Shown here: piece by piece, positions 1-9,500 of the stretch
Position numbering within the stretch: position 1 is the stretch's first letter
Layout: the number at the start of each line of letters is the position of its first letter
DNA from: Burkholderiaceae bacterium
Lineage (GTDB): Bacteria; Pseudomonadota; Gammaproteobacteria; Burkholderiales; Burkholderiaceae_C
Assembly (NCBI GenBank): GCA_023954095.1
Contig: JAMLIQ010000013.1
Location: forward strand, 1 to 51,527
Length of the DNA stretch: 51,527 nucleotides
Direction of reading: 5' to 3'
Made by a program: the position numbers and the translations under genes
The notes under the pieces: model-generated
Database searches by the model: none
Told to the model about the DNA's origin: nothing
What the model saw: the letters and a program-made list of their open reading frames with translations, nothing else

Positions 1-1145
1 TCTGGTGTGAGCTGCGGCAAACCCCATCGGTCAAAGGCAATGCCCAGGTCGTCCTCGATCCACGGAAACGCATTTTCCTGGCCCACGGCGATCAGCACCA
101 CGTCGCAGGGCACGCGCACGTCGGGCTCGCCCGTGGGCACCAGGCTGCGGCGTCCTTGCGCGTCGTATTCGGCCTGCACGATCTCGAAAGTCATGGCGGT
201 GAGCTGGCCGTTGTCGTGCTCAAAAGTTTTGGGCACATGGAAGTTCAGGATCGGGATGCCTTCGTGCAGCGCATCCTCTTTTTCCCAGGGTGAAGCCTTC
301 ATCTCGTCAAAGCCGCTGCGCACGATGACCTTGACGTCGCTACCGCCCAGGCGCCGCGCCGAGCGGCAGCAGTCCATGGCCGTGTTGCCGCCACCGAGCA
401 CGATGACGCGCGGCGCGATGTGGGTGACATGTCCGAAGGACACCGAGGCCAGCCAGTCGATGCCGATATGGATGTTGCTTGTGATGTCGCGCCGACCTGG
501 CAGCTCCAGGTCGCGCCCGCGCGGCGCGCCGCTGCCCACGAACACTGCGTCGTAGCCCTGCTGCAGGAGCGTGCGCAGCGAGTCCACACGCTCCTGGCCG
601 CGAAACCGCACCCCCATGTCGAGGATGTAGCCGGTTTCTTCGTCGATCACCGATTCGGGCAGCCGAAAGCGCGGAATCTGGCTGCGGATGAAGCCGCCCG
701 CCTTGGATTCGGCGTCGAACACCGTCACCTCGTAGCCCAGCGGCGCCAGGTCGCGCGCCACGGTCAGCGATGCGGGGCCGGCCCCCACGCAGGCCACGCG
801 CTTGCCGTTGCGCTCTGCAATGGCGGGCATGCGGGCCTTGATTCCTTCGCTCTTGTGGTCGGCGGCCACACGCTTCAAGCGGCAGATGGCCACGGGCTCG
901 GGCTGGGCGCCGTTGCTTTCCTCCACCCGGCCGCGTCGGCAGGCGGGCTCGCAGGGCCGGTCACAGGTGCGGCCCAGAACGCCAGGGAACACGTTGGACA
1001 CCCAGTTGACCATGTAGGCGTCGTCGTAGCGGCCCTGGCCGATCAGTCGGATGTATTCAGGCACCGGGGTATGGGCAGGACAGGCCCACTGGCAATCAAC
1101 GACCTTGTGGAAATAGTCCGGATGGGCGGTGTGGGTAGGCTGCAA
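1..1145 (-). CDS. GltD-like Fe-S/FAD NAD(P) oxidoreductase (partial, runs off left edge)
   Basis: The open minus-strand frame continues past base 1, so the C-terminus is missing; about 381 residues are visible. It resembles the small subunit of glutamate synthase and the N-terminal half of dihydropyrimidine dehydrogenase. The N-terminus carries cysteines typical of two [4Fe-4S] clusters (C18, C22, then C61, C65, C69). A GxGxxA dinucleotide motif for FAD follows near residue 120 (VGAGPASL), and a second one further on (LGGGNTAMD) probably binds NAD(P)H. No ATG or GTG lies in frame after the upstream stop. I chose TTG at 1145 because GGAG sits 6 bases before it; this start is uncertain. The gene follows hoxW in the same direction with a gap of about 130 bp, so it may pass electrons between the hydrogenase's NADH pool and another acceptor. 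That role is inferred. Confidence 0.8.
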   Translation of the reverse strand, partial: MQPTHTAHPDYFHKVVDCQWACPAHTPVPEYIRLIGQGRYDDAYMVNWVSNVFPGVLGRTCDRPCEPACRRGRVEESNGAQPEPVAICRLKRVAADHKSEGIKARMPAIAERNGKRVACVGAGPASLTVARDLAPLGYEVTVFDAESKAGGFIRSQIPRFRLPESVIDEETGYILDMGVRFRGQERVDSLRTLLQQGYDAVFVGSGAPRGRDLELPGRRDITSNIHIGIDWLASVSFGHVTHIAPRVIVLGGGNTAMDCCRSARRLGGSDVKVIVRSGFDEMKASPWEKEDALHEGIPILNFHVPKTFEHDNGQLTAMTFEIVQAEYDAQGRRSLVPTGEPDVRVPCDVVLIAVGQENAFPWIEDDLGIAFDRWGLPQLTP

Positions 1146-1274
1146 GGCAAACTCCAGTCCTCTGGCCTGCAGCCACGGTGGCGCAGGAACGCGCAGTCTA
1201 GGTCGGGAACGGGGGGGCAGGTTCTCGGGTGAATCCCTTGGATGGGAGGGCGACGCACCAAATGTTGATCGCCA

Positions 1275-1802
1275 TCAGTGGTTTGGTTTGCCTTGCCGGT
1301 GGGGTTGTGCGTTGGTTTCAGCCCGGCAGCGCCGATGTGTGGCAATCCAGTCCATGGCCAGGGATACGCCCCGAGCCAAATGGAGCGCGGCCGCAGGACT
1401 CAGTGCAGCGCCCAGTTCAAAATCCGTACCCTCCATCGCCAGTTGCCAGGCGGGTGGCGCCTGGCCGTTGAGCTGCTCTGCGACCTGCAGCACCGCCGGT
1501 GCCGAAAGCGCATGGCTGTTGCGTGGGGTGCGTGCATCGGCCTGGATGGAGGCCAGGCACGCGCCGTCCACCACGCCGGGCCGTGCGGCGTCCACGAACA
1601 GGACGGCCTGGCGCCCTTGCAAATCGAGAGCGTGCTCCACCTGCAGCTGAAAATCGGTCAGCAATTCCACATCGCCTGCATCGTTCAGGTGAAGCGCGGC
1701 CAGCCGTTCCAGCAGGCAGGGGCCAAGGGCATCGTCGCCCCGGCTGGGGTTGCCCACGGCCAGCAGGAGCAGGGGAGGCGTTTTCACCATGCGGGCTGTC
1801 AT
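1275..1802 (-). CDS. hoxW: Hydrogenase maturation protease HoxW
   Basis: Endopeptidase that removes the C-terminal extension of the hydrogenase large subunit after nickel insertion. The 175-residue protein opens with the family signature GNPSRGDDALGP, whose Asp is a nickel-sensing residue. A later Glu (QVEHALDL) and His (SHALSAP) fit the other two metal-binding positions. Its ATG overlaps the hoxH stop by 4 bases (ATGA), which implies translational coupling; a second ATG four codons in is possible. Its substrate is almost certainly the neighbouring HoxH, which keeps a long tail after its last nickel-binding cysteine motif. Confidence 0.9.
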   Translation of the reverse strand: MTARMVKTPPLLLLAVGNPSRGDDALGPCLLERLAALHLNDAGDVELLTDFQLQVEHALDLQGRQAVLFVDAARPGVVDGACLASIQADARTPRNSHALSAPAVLQVAEQLNGQAPPAWQLAMEGTDFELGAALSPAAALHLARGVSLAMDWIATHRRCRAETNAQPHRQGKPNH

Positions 1803-3304
1803 GGCAGGGGATGGCGGGCGCTGCGCTCGGTGCGGCCATCGCTGTGGCGCAAAACAGAATCAACCAGCTGACCATGGGCGTCGACGGCGGCCACCTGCAG
1901 AGGCATGCTGCCCAGCGCATGTGTGGCGCAGCTCAGGCAGGGGTCGTAGGCGCGGATGGCCACTTCGATGTGGTTGAGCAGCCCTTCGGTGATCTCACGC
2001 CCGTCGAAGTAGGTGCGGGCCACGGCGCGTACCGATTCGTTCATGGCCTGGTTGTTGTGGGTGGTGCTGACGATCAGGTTGCACCAGCTGATCAGGTCGT
2101 CATCGCCGATCGCGTAATGGTGGATCAGGGTGCCACGCGGTGCCTCGATCACGCCCACCCCTTCGCGCCGGGCGGGTCGCTGCGCGGGCAGCGGCGCGGT
2201 CAGCGTGCCGCCCAGCAGCGCATCGTCCTGCAGCAGCTCGGCAATCACTTCCATGGCGTGCAGCATCTCGATCATGCGCGCCCAGTGGTAGGCCAGCGTG
2301 GCGTGCACTGGGCCGTGGGCGAGAAAGCGCTGGCGCTGGGCCTCGGCCCGCGCGCTGGGAATATGGCTGCAGTTGTGCACCCGTGCGAGCGGGCCGACGC
2401 GGTACCAGCCAGCGCCTGGCCCCAGGCTGCGCAGGTAGGGAAACTTCATGTAGGTCCAGGGCTCGGTGGCTTCTTCGATCAGGTCCATGTAGTTCTGCAC
2501 GTCGACGCCGTCGTGCAGGATGCGGCCATCGGCATCGCGCACACGCAGCGCGCCGTCGTACAGTTCCATGGCGCCATCGGAGCGCACGATGGACATCCAG
2601 CCCGAACGGATGCTGCCGAATCCCTCGTACAGTGCCGTGTTCTGGCTGTGCAGGCGGGCCACCAGCTCTACCGCCTGTTCGCACCAATCCAGCATCTGCG
2701 GTACCTGGGCGGCCAGTTCATCGCGTTCCGGGCGCGTCAGGTGGCGGTTGACGCCCCCCGGGATCGAGCCGGTGCCGTGCACGCGCTTGCCTGCCGTGAG
2801 GCGTATCACCTCCTGGCCGAACTTGCGCAGCAGCACGCCTTGGCGGGCAATCTCGGGGCAGGCCGCCGCTACGCCAAGGATGTTGCGCCGCGTGGCATCG
2901 CTGTCGAAGCCGAACAGCAGGTCGGGGGACGAAAGGTGAAAGAAATGCAGGGCATGCGATTGCATCACCTGGCCGTAGTGCATCAGGCGGCGCACCACTT
3001 CGGCCGTTCGCGGCACGGCAGCAATCCCCAGCGCCACGTCGATGGCCTTGCAGGCCGTCAGATGGTGCGAGACCGGGCAGATGCCGCACAGGCGTTGCAC
3101 CATCACAGGCACCTCCCAGTAGGGGCGCCCGACGATGAAACTCTCAAAGCCACGGAATTCCACGATGTGCAGCCGCGCCTGCTGTACCCGGTTGTGCTCG
3201 TCCAATAGCAGCGTCACCTTGCCATGGCCCTCCACGCGGGAAACGGGATCGATCACCACCCTCCGAGGGGTTGTGGGTGAGGATGTGGGGGCGGGGTGGG
3301 GCAT
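1799..3304 (-). CDS. hoxH: NAD-reducing hydrogenase large subunit HoxH
   Basis: Catalytic [NiFe] subunit of the cytoplasmic bidirectional NAD+-reducing hydrogenase (group 3d). The 501-residue protein has the L1 motif (RLCGICPVSHH) and the C-terminal L2 motif (DPCLSCATH), which together supply four nickel-ligating cysteines. The conserved N-terminal RVEGHGK segment is also present. About 39 residues follow the L2 histidine, forming the propeptide expected to be cut by HoxW. The start codon shares one base with the hoxY stop (TGATG). Length is close to the roughly 490 residues of the Ralstonia enzyme. No key residue is missing, so the subunit should be active. Confidence 0.96.
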   Translation of the reverse strand: MPHPAPTSSPTTPRRVVIDPVSRVEGHGKVTLLLDEHNRVQQARLHIVEFRGFESFIVGRPYWEVPVMVQRLCGICPVSHHLTACKAIDVALGIAAVPRTAEVVRRLMHYGQVMQSHALHFFHLSSPDLLFGFDSDATRRNILGVAAACPEIARQGVLLRKFGQEVIRLTAGKRVHGTGSIPGGVNRHLTRPERDELAAQVPQMLDWCEQAVELVARLHSQNTALYEGFGSIRSGWMSIVRSDGAMELYDGALRVRDADGRILHDGVDVQNYMDLIEEATEPWTYMKFPYLRSLGPGAGWYRVGPLARVHNCSHIPSARAEAQRQRFLAHGPVHATLAYHWARMIEMLHAMEVIAELLQDDALLGGTLTAPLPAQRPARREGVGVIEAPRGTLIHHYAIGDDDLISWCNLIVSTTHNNQAMNESVRAVARTYFDGREITEGLLNHIEVAIRAYDPCLSCATHALGSMPLQVAAVDAHGQLVDSVLRHSDGRTERSARHPLP

Positions 3305-3864
3305 CAGTCGAATCGAACCAGTGAAAGGTCCATGTGCGGTGGCCGGCCTTCGAGCAGTGCGGCCAGCAGGGCCAGAAAAGCGTCGGCACTGGGGGGGCAG
3401 CCAGGCAAGAAATGGTCAATGTGGACCACCTCGTGGATCGGATGCACATGGGCCAGCGGCAAGGGCAGTTCGGGGTCGTTGGGGACTTGGCTCCCCGCGG
3501 CCAGCCCGGGCCTGCTGCAGTAGACGTCAAGCAGGATCTCTCCGACGTCCAGGTGGTTGCGCTGCGCAGGCAGTCCGCCATTGATGGCGCAGGCCCCCAC
3601 AGCCACAAGGACCTTGCAATGCGCCCGGAATTCGCGCAGCACCTGCACGTTCTCGCTGTTGCAGAGGCCGCCTTCGATCAGGCCGATGTCGCAGGGGCCG
3701 CAGCGCTTGATGTCGGTCAGTGGTGAGCGGTCGAACTCGACGCGTTCTGCCAGAGCAAAAAGATGCTCGTCGATGTCGAGCAGCGACATGTGGCAGCCAA
3801 AACAGCCCGCCAGCGAAACCGTGGCGATGCGCGGCTTGGGATGCTGCGGTTCAGTGGTTTTCAT
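3304..3864 (-). CDS. hoxY: NAD-reducing hydrogenase small subunit HoxY
   Basis: Small subunit of the hydrogenase module, carrying the [4Fe-4S] cluster next to the NiFe site. The 186-residue protein has the expected cysteines: the N-terminal LAGCFGCHMSLLD motif, a middle VGACAINGG motif and the C-terminal PGCPPSAD motif. No twin-arginine signal is present, as expected for a cytoplasmic group 3 enzyme. I chose the ATG at 3864, which overlaps the end of hoxU by 14 bases; a longer in-frame extension to 3915 has no family similarity. It sits between hoxU and hoxH in the usual FUYH order. Confidence 0.94.
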   Translation of the reverse strand: MKTTEPQHPKPRIATVSLAGCFGCHMSLLDIDEHLFALAERVEFDRSPLTDIKRCGPCDIGLIEGGLCNSENVQVLREFRAHCKVLVAVGACAINGGLPAQRNHLDVGEILLDVYCSRPGLAAGSQVPNDPELPLPLAHVHPIHEVVHIDHFLPGCPPSADAFLALLAALLEGRPPHMDLSLVRFD

Positions 3865-4570
3865 CGGGATCCTGCGCGGGCTCCGGTGGCCGGGCATCGG
3901 TGGAAGGGAGATCAAGGCGTCTCCGGCCTATGGGGACTGCAAAGCCGCGCCGCTTGGGCAGGATGGCGCCCACCGGGCAGATGCTGGCTGCACGGTCGTC
4001 GGCTGCCAGGGTGCTGTCGCCCAGCAGACCGGTCGGGGCATTGACCCGCAGGTGCGTGCCAATGCCGTGTCCGCCCATGGCGAAAACTCCCTTGCCGTCG
4101 ATTTCGTGGCTGGCGCGCACGCACAGCTTGCACAGAATGCAGCGGTTCAGGTCCAGCCAGATGTCGGGATGGCTGGCGTCCACCGGGCGCACGGGCGCCT
4201 GCATGTCATAGTGCATGCCGGTCATGCCCAACTCATAGGCGGCGGCCTGCAGCAGGCAGTCGCCGCTTTTCTCGCAGCCGGGGCAGAAGTGGTTGCCTTC
4301 GACAAACAGCATCTGCGTCAGGCGCAGGCGCCGCGCGTCGAGTTCGGGCGTGCGGTTCTCCACCACCAGGCCTGCTTTGGCGGGGGTGGTGCAGGCAGCG
4401 GCCAGGCGGCCATCGATGCGGACGGTGCACAGGCGGCAAGCGCCGCTCTGGCCCACGGCGGCATCCCAGCACAGATGGGCGATGGAATGGCCTGCACGCT
4501 GGGCAGCGTCCATCAGCGTATCGCCTTCGATGAAAGGCACGGCGGTGCCGTCAAGCAGGAAGCCGTTCAT
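3851..4570 (-). CDS. hoxU: NAD-reducing hydrogenase diaphorase subunit HoxU
   Basis: Electron-transfer subunit related to the N-terminal part of NuoG; it links HoxF to the HoxY/HoxH module. In the 239-residue protein I see the [2Fe-2S] ferredoxin-type cysteines (CWDAAVGQSGACRLC and a later AACTTP), then a His-Cys [4Fe-4S] motif (HFCPGCEKSGDC). A further [4Fe-4S] set follows (CILCKLC plus a distal SICPVGA). The start overlaps the hoxF stop by 4 bases. The size is close to the Ralstonia protein and nothing appears lost. Confidence 0.94.
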   Translation of the reverse strand: MNGFLLDGTAVPFIEGDTLMDAAQRAGHSIAHLCWDAAVGQSGACRLCTVRIDGRLAAACTTPAKAGLVVENRTPELDARRLRLTQMLFVEGNHFCPGCEKSGDCLLQAAAYELGMTGMHYDMQAPVRPVDASHPDIWLDLNRCILCKLCVRASHEIDGKGVFAMGGHGIGTHLRVNAPTGLLGDSTLAADDRAASICPVGAILPKRRGFAVPIGRRRLDLPSTDARPPEPAQDPDENH

Positions 4571-6387
4571 CCCTGTTGTTCCAGGTGGGCGTGGGCGTCG
4601 TTGCGTCCGGTCACGCGCCTTGCGGGCGCCAGTTCAGCGTCCAGGTCGAAGCCCGGGGTGAAGCTGGGCCGTCCCATGCGGCGGGCATAGGCCGGGCCAA
4701 AGCGTTCCAGCGTGTCGCGCAGTGCATGGGTGCTGCTGGCGCCCAGGCCGCAGTGGGTGGTGCCTTGCATCAGGGTGTCCAGGTCGTCCAGGTCGGCTCT
4801 GTCGAAGGGTGAGCCACGGCCTGCCGCCAGCTTGTCCATGCGTTGCAGCACCAGCGTGGTGCCTACCCGGCAGGGCGTGCAGAAACCGCAGCTCTCGTGG
4901 GCAAAGAATTGCGCGAAGTTGTGGGCCACCTCGAACATGTCGCGTGACTGATCGAACACCATCAGGGAGCCCGCCGTGGGGACATCCTCGAAGCCGATGC
5001 GCCGCTCCAGCTCATGCGCGGTGAGGCACTGGCCTGAGGGCCCTCCGATTTGGACTGCCTGGACATTGCGGGCGCCACAGTCGTGCAGCACCTGCGCCAC
5101 CGTGATGCCCAGCGGGTATTCGTAGATGCCGGGGTATGCGCAGTCGCCGCTGACCGAATGCAGCTTGGTGCCGCTGCTGTGGGCCGTGCCGATGGCGGCC
5201 CACCAGGCGCCACCCCGCAGGGCGATCTGCGCCGCCGCGCAGAAGGTTTCCACGTTGTTGACGATGGTGGGTTGGCCCAGATAGCCTTTTTCCACCGGAA
5301 AGGGCGGCCGGATGCGTGGTGTGCCGCGTTTGCCTTCCAGGGATTCGATCAGGGCGCTCTCCTCGCCGCAGACGTAGGCACCCGCACCCACGTGGATGGC
5401 GATGTCGAAGTCGAAGCCCTCCACGCCCAGGATGCTGCGGCCCAGCAGGCCATGCGTGCGTCTGCGCGCCAGCACAGCCTCGATCTGCTCCAGCAGAAAA
5501 CGGTATTCGCCCCGCAGATACAGCAGGCCCGTGCGGGCGCCCAGCACCCGGGCAGCCAGGGTCATGCCCTCGAATACGGCATCGGCTTGCCGGTTCAGCA
5601 GAACCCGGTCCTTGAAGGTGCCGGGTTCGCCCTCGTCGGCGTTGCAAACCACCACACGCGTGTCGCCAGGGGCCAACGGTGCGTCGCGGCACAGCGCCCA
5701 CTTGCGGGCGGTGGAGAACCCTGCGCCGCCGCGCCCGCGCAGGCGAGACCTGTCCAGTTCTGCCAGCATGGACTGCGCGCCGCGTGCCAGGGCTGCCTGC
5801 AGTGCCTGGCCTTGCAGGCGGGATGCGTCCAGCAGCACATCGCTGCGGCGTACCTGGTCCTCCACCCGCATCCAGGCGGCAGGCCATTCGGCCAGCGGCA
5901 CCTGGCCCCGCACCATATCGGCCAGATCGCGCACGCGTTGGCCGTCCATGCGTGTCACCACCTGGCGCTGGTTTACCAGCAGGGCGGGGCCCTGGTCGCC
6001 CAGGCCGGTGCAGGAGGCAAAGCCCATGCTGGCAAGGCTGCTGGCATCGGGTGCGCCGGCGGGAAGGCGCAGGCGCAGTCGCAAGGCCTGCGCCAGGGCG
6101 TGGCTGCCCTGCATGCGGTCAGTGACGTTGTCGCTCCACAAGAGGTGGTAGCGGCCTACGGGCTGCAGGTGGAAGAACCGGTAAAAGCTGGCCACGCCCT
6201 CGACAATGGCCGGAGACAGGCCGACCCCGGCCGCCACCTGCTCCAGAACGCCGTGCGGTAGCCAGCGTGTGTGCTCCTGGACTTCACGCAGGATTTGCAC
6301 CAGCGACGTCCGGCGTGCGTCATGGCGCTGCAGAACATCGGCCACGGTGGCCTGCGGAGAAGCGTCGTCGGGGCAACGTAAAGGCAT
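4567..6387 (-). CDS. hoxF: NAD-reducing hydrogenase diaphorase subunit HoxF
   Basis: NADH:acceptor oxidoreductase subunit, a fusion of a NuoE-like N-terminal domain and a NuoF-like core, 606 residues. The core has the FMN-binding GRGGAGF loop, the NADH-site segment CNADEGEPGTFKDR and the [4Fe-4S] motif SCGFCTPC with a distal cysteine in HCGLG. The NuoE-like part keeps only one of the four usual cysteines (FASCTGLGDQG), so its [2Fe-2S] cluster is probably absent. I chose the ATG at 6387; the frame extends to 6552, but that part looks like untranslated leader. It is the first gene of the minus-strand hox operon, whose promoter should lie in 6388-6594. Confidence 0.94.
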   Translation of the reverse strand: MPLRCPDDASPQATVADVLQRHDARRTSLVQILREVQEHTRWLPHGVLEQVAAGVGLSPAIVEGVASFYRFFHLQPVGRYHLLWSDNVTDRMQGSHALAQALRLRLRLPAGAPDASSLASMGFASCTGLGDQGPALLVNQRQVVTRMDGQRVRDLADMVRGQVPLAEWPAAWMRVEDQVRRSDVLLDASRLQGQALQAALARGAQSMLAELDRSRLRGRGGAGFSTARKWALCRDAPLAPGDTRVVVCNADEGEPGTFKDRVLLNRQADAVFEGMTLAARVLGARTGLLYLRGEYRFLLEQIEAVLARRRTHGLLGRSILGVEGFDFDIAIHVGAGAYVCGEESALIESLEGKRGTPRIRPPFPVEKGYLGQPTIVNNVETFCAAAQIALRGGAWWAAIGTAHSSGTKLHSVSGDCAYPGIYEYPLGITVAQVLHDCGARNVQAVQIGGPSGQCLTAHELERRIGFEDVPTAGSLMVFDQSRDMFEVAHNFAQFFAHESCGFCTPCRVGTTLVLQRMDKLAAGRGSPFDRADLDDLDTLMQGTTHCGLGASSTHALRDTLERFGPAYARRMGRPSFTPGFDLDAELAPARRVTGRNDAHAHLEQQG

Positions 6388-6594
6388 GGCGTGGCAGGTG
6401 CGAGGTAACGGCGGAGCCGGAAAGTGCCAGTGTAGGGCGAACCTGGGCGCCTGCCAAAGTGCGTGCCGCACTCGCTTGGTCTGGTATGGGGCAGCCGGGC
6501 CGGCCTGGTCTGGACACAGACCGCATAATGGCTTCACGCCGGAGATCGCCACTATCGCGAGGTGCTTCCGACCCCTCTCCCAGACTTTGCCGCG
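6388..6594. promoter_or_regulatory. Divergent intergenic region between hoxF and the c-di-GMP protein
   Basis: About 207 bp separate the hoxF start from the next plus-strand gene, so it must hold both promoters. A CATAAT hexamer at 6524-6529 could be a -10 element for the rightward gene, but I see no convincing -35. A perfect 6-bp inverted repeat, GGTCTG-gaca-CAGACC at 6507-6522, lies directly before it and could be an operator half-site pair or a small hairpin. No FNR-type or sigma-54 site was obvious for the hox side. Confidence 0.4.
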
Positions 6595-9500
6595 ATGAAA
6601 GCCCGACTACAGAGCATTCCGATTGGACAGCGCATTGCGCTGGCACTGGCCTTGCCAATGGCAGGTTTTCTGTTTTTCGTGCTGTGGGTGCTGGTCAGCC
6701 ACCAGCGCACAGCACATGACATGCGCAACCTGCGCGAAATGGCAGAGCTGGCGGCATCGGTGGGTAGTCTGGTGCATGAAGTTCAGCTCGAACGCGGCTT
6801 GTCGGCAGCGTTTCTGGGTTCGGGTGGCACAGACTTTCTCCTGAGCCAGGCGGTCCGCCATGCTCGCACGGATGAGCAACTGGCCGCGCTGGAGCAGACG
6901 CTGCAGCGCCTGGATCTGGGCCGCTTTGATGAACGCTTGCGTTCGCGCATTGCCGATGCGCAAGTGCAATGGAAGGCATTTGCTGCGTGGCGCCGGGAGG
7001 CTGCAGCGCGTGATGTGACGCCCGAAGTGCAGCTGGCACGCTATAGCGCAGCCGTTCATGCGTTGATAGGCATCGTTCAGGAGATGTATTTTCTGGGCAG
7101 CGATGCCGCCATTTCGCGCACCATCTATGCCTTTGTCAACCTGATGCAGGCCAAGGAACTGGCAGGAATCGAGCGGGCGCTGGGCGCCACCTTTTTCGCT
7201 GCGCCCACGGTAGACGCCCTCTCTCGGCAGATGTTCGTGTCACAGATTGATCGCCAGTCGCTCTTTCTGGAACAGTTCCGCTTTTTTTCCGACACGGCGT
7301 CCGTGCAGTATCTGGAGCAGTCGCTGGCCGATACAAAAGCCGCTGAGATTGAACGGCTGCGTGGCTTGGTATTTCAGCGTCTGCCCGCCCGGCAGAGAGC
7401 CGCAGAGGGTGCGACAGCCCACTGGCTGGAGGTGATGACTTGGAAGATTGAGCAGCTCCGCCAGGTGGAGGATCGCCTGGCGCAAGCGCTGATCGTCCAG
7501 GCAAAAAGTGCTGAAGAAGCGGCGCGCAAAACCGTTTTCTGGAGTGGAACCGCTGCTTTGACCGGGCTATTTGTGGCTGTGCTGTTTGCAGGGGCAATGG
7601 CACGCGGAATCATTTTGCCGATCGAGCGCATTACGCTGTCGATGAACCGTCTGGCAACGCAGAAGGATGGAGACACCGAGGTCGAGATCGTCGATCACCA
7701 GCGTGGTGACGAAATCGGTGAAATGGCACGGGCCACCCTGGTGTTTCGTGACAACCTGGTTCGTATTGCCCAGGCGGAAGAACGGCTCAAGAATGCCGTC
7801 ATCCTGCGCCTGCACCACAAGGCGCTGGGGGCCATCTCCCAGGGGGTACTGATCGTTGATGCACAAGGCCTTGTCACCTTTGCCAATGCGGCGCTGGCGA
7901 CCATCACCGGGTACGCTCCCGAAGCCATCGTGGGGCGCAAGCCCGATTTTCTCTGTGCCCAGGTCCAGGACAATGCCTGTCTGGAGGACAGCAACGGAAT
8001 GCCTTGTGTGCTGGAAGGTCGGCGCAGTGACGGCCAGCCATTCTGGTTCGAGGCCATGGTCAGCCCGGTGCTCGATGGTGAAGGCGTGGCCACGCACAGC
8101 GTGGTGGTGTTGCGGGATATCACCGAAAGCCGCCGGGTCGAGCAGGAGATGCGCATCGCCGCAACGGCCTTCGAGTCATTGCACGGCATGATCGTGACCG
8201 ATGCCCGGGGCACCATCCTGCGGGTCAATCGCGCGTTTACGCGGATGACCGGCTACGCGGCTGACGAGGTGATCGGGCGCACGCCCGCCATGTTCAAGTC
8301 CGGTCGCCACGATGCTGCGTTTTATGTCCAGATGTGGAAATCGCTGGCAGACCGGGGTGCCTGGTTTGGTGAAATCTGGGACCGGCGCAAGAACGGCGAA
8401 GTCTATCCCCTGCTGCAAAGCATTTCTGCTGTGCGCGGTGACGATGGGCAGGTCACGCACTACGTGGCGGCTTTTTCCGACATCAGCGAGCGCAAGGAAG
8501 CCGAGGAGCAGATCCGCCATCTGGCTTTCTATGATCCGCTTACCCATCTTCCCAACCGGCGCCTATTGCTCGACCGCTTGCAGCAGGCGATGGCCCTGGG
8601 CGAGCGTACGGGGGGGCGTGGAGCGCTGCTGTTCATCGATCTGGACCAGTTCAAGGCCTTGAACGACACGCTGGGCCATGATGTGGGCGATCTGCTGCTG
8701 ATCGAAGTCGCCCGGCGGTTGCAGGACGCCATCCGTGCCAGTGATACGGCAGCGCGCCTGGGCGGCGATGAATTCGTCGTCATGCTGGAGGAACTGGCGC
8801 ATGACGCCACCGAGGCCGCAGAGCAGGCCCGGGTGGTTGCGGAGAAGGTGCTTGCCGTGCTGAACGAAACCTATGTTCTGGCTGGGCACGAATTGCGCAG
8901 TACGCCAAGCATCGGGGTGACGCTTTTTGCAGGACAGCGGGCGACCGTCGACGAGCTGCTGCGCCAGGCCGATCTGGCGATGTACCAGTCCAAGTCGGCT
9001 GGACGCAATGCCCTGCGCTTTTTCGACCCGCAGATGCAGGCCGTGGTGACGGAGCGTGTACAGCTTGATGCCGATCTGCGCACCAGCCTGGAGCAGGGCC
9101 ATTTTCGGCTGCATTTCCAGGCGCAGGTCGATGGCCAGGGGCGCATGACGGGCGCGGAAGCGCTGCTGCGCTGGGAGCATCCGCAGCGAGGCAGGGTGCT
9201 GCCGGGCGATTTCATTCCCCTGGCCGAAGAAACAGGTTTCATTGTGCCGCTGGGCGACTGGGTGCTGGAGGCGGCCTGCCAGGAGCTGGCCCAATGGGCA
9301 ACGAACCCGGCGACGGCAGGTTTGTCCATGTCGGTCAATGTGAGCGCACGCCAGTTCCAGCAGCCCACGTTTGTCGAAGGGGTGCTGGCAGTGTTGCGGT
9401 CCACCGGTGCGAACCCGCTGCGCTTGCGGCTGGAGTTGACGGAGAGCCTGCTGCTGAGCGACGCCGAGGGCGCCATCGTCAAGATGTTGGAGCTCAAGGC

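Noticed and set aside
1499-3208. Long plus-strand open frame of 569 codons
   Set aside because: It is antisense to hoxH and hoxW; GC-rich third positions keep opposite frames open, and the translation has no domain-like pattern.
5050-6261. Long plus-strand open frame opposite hoxF
   Set aside because: It is a shadow of hoxF, which carries every expected motif on the other strand.
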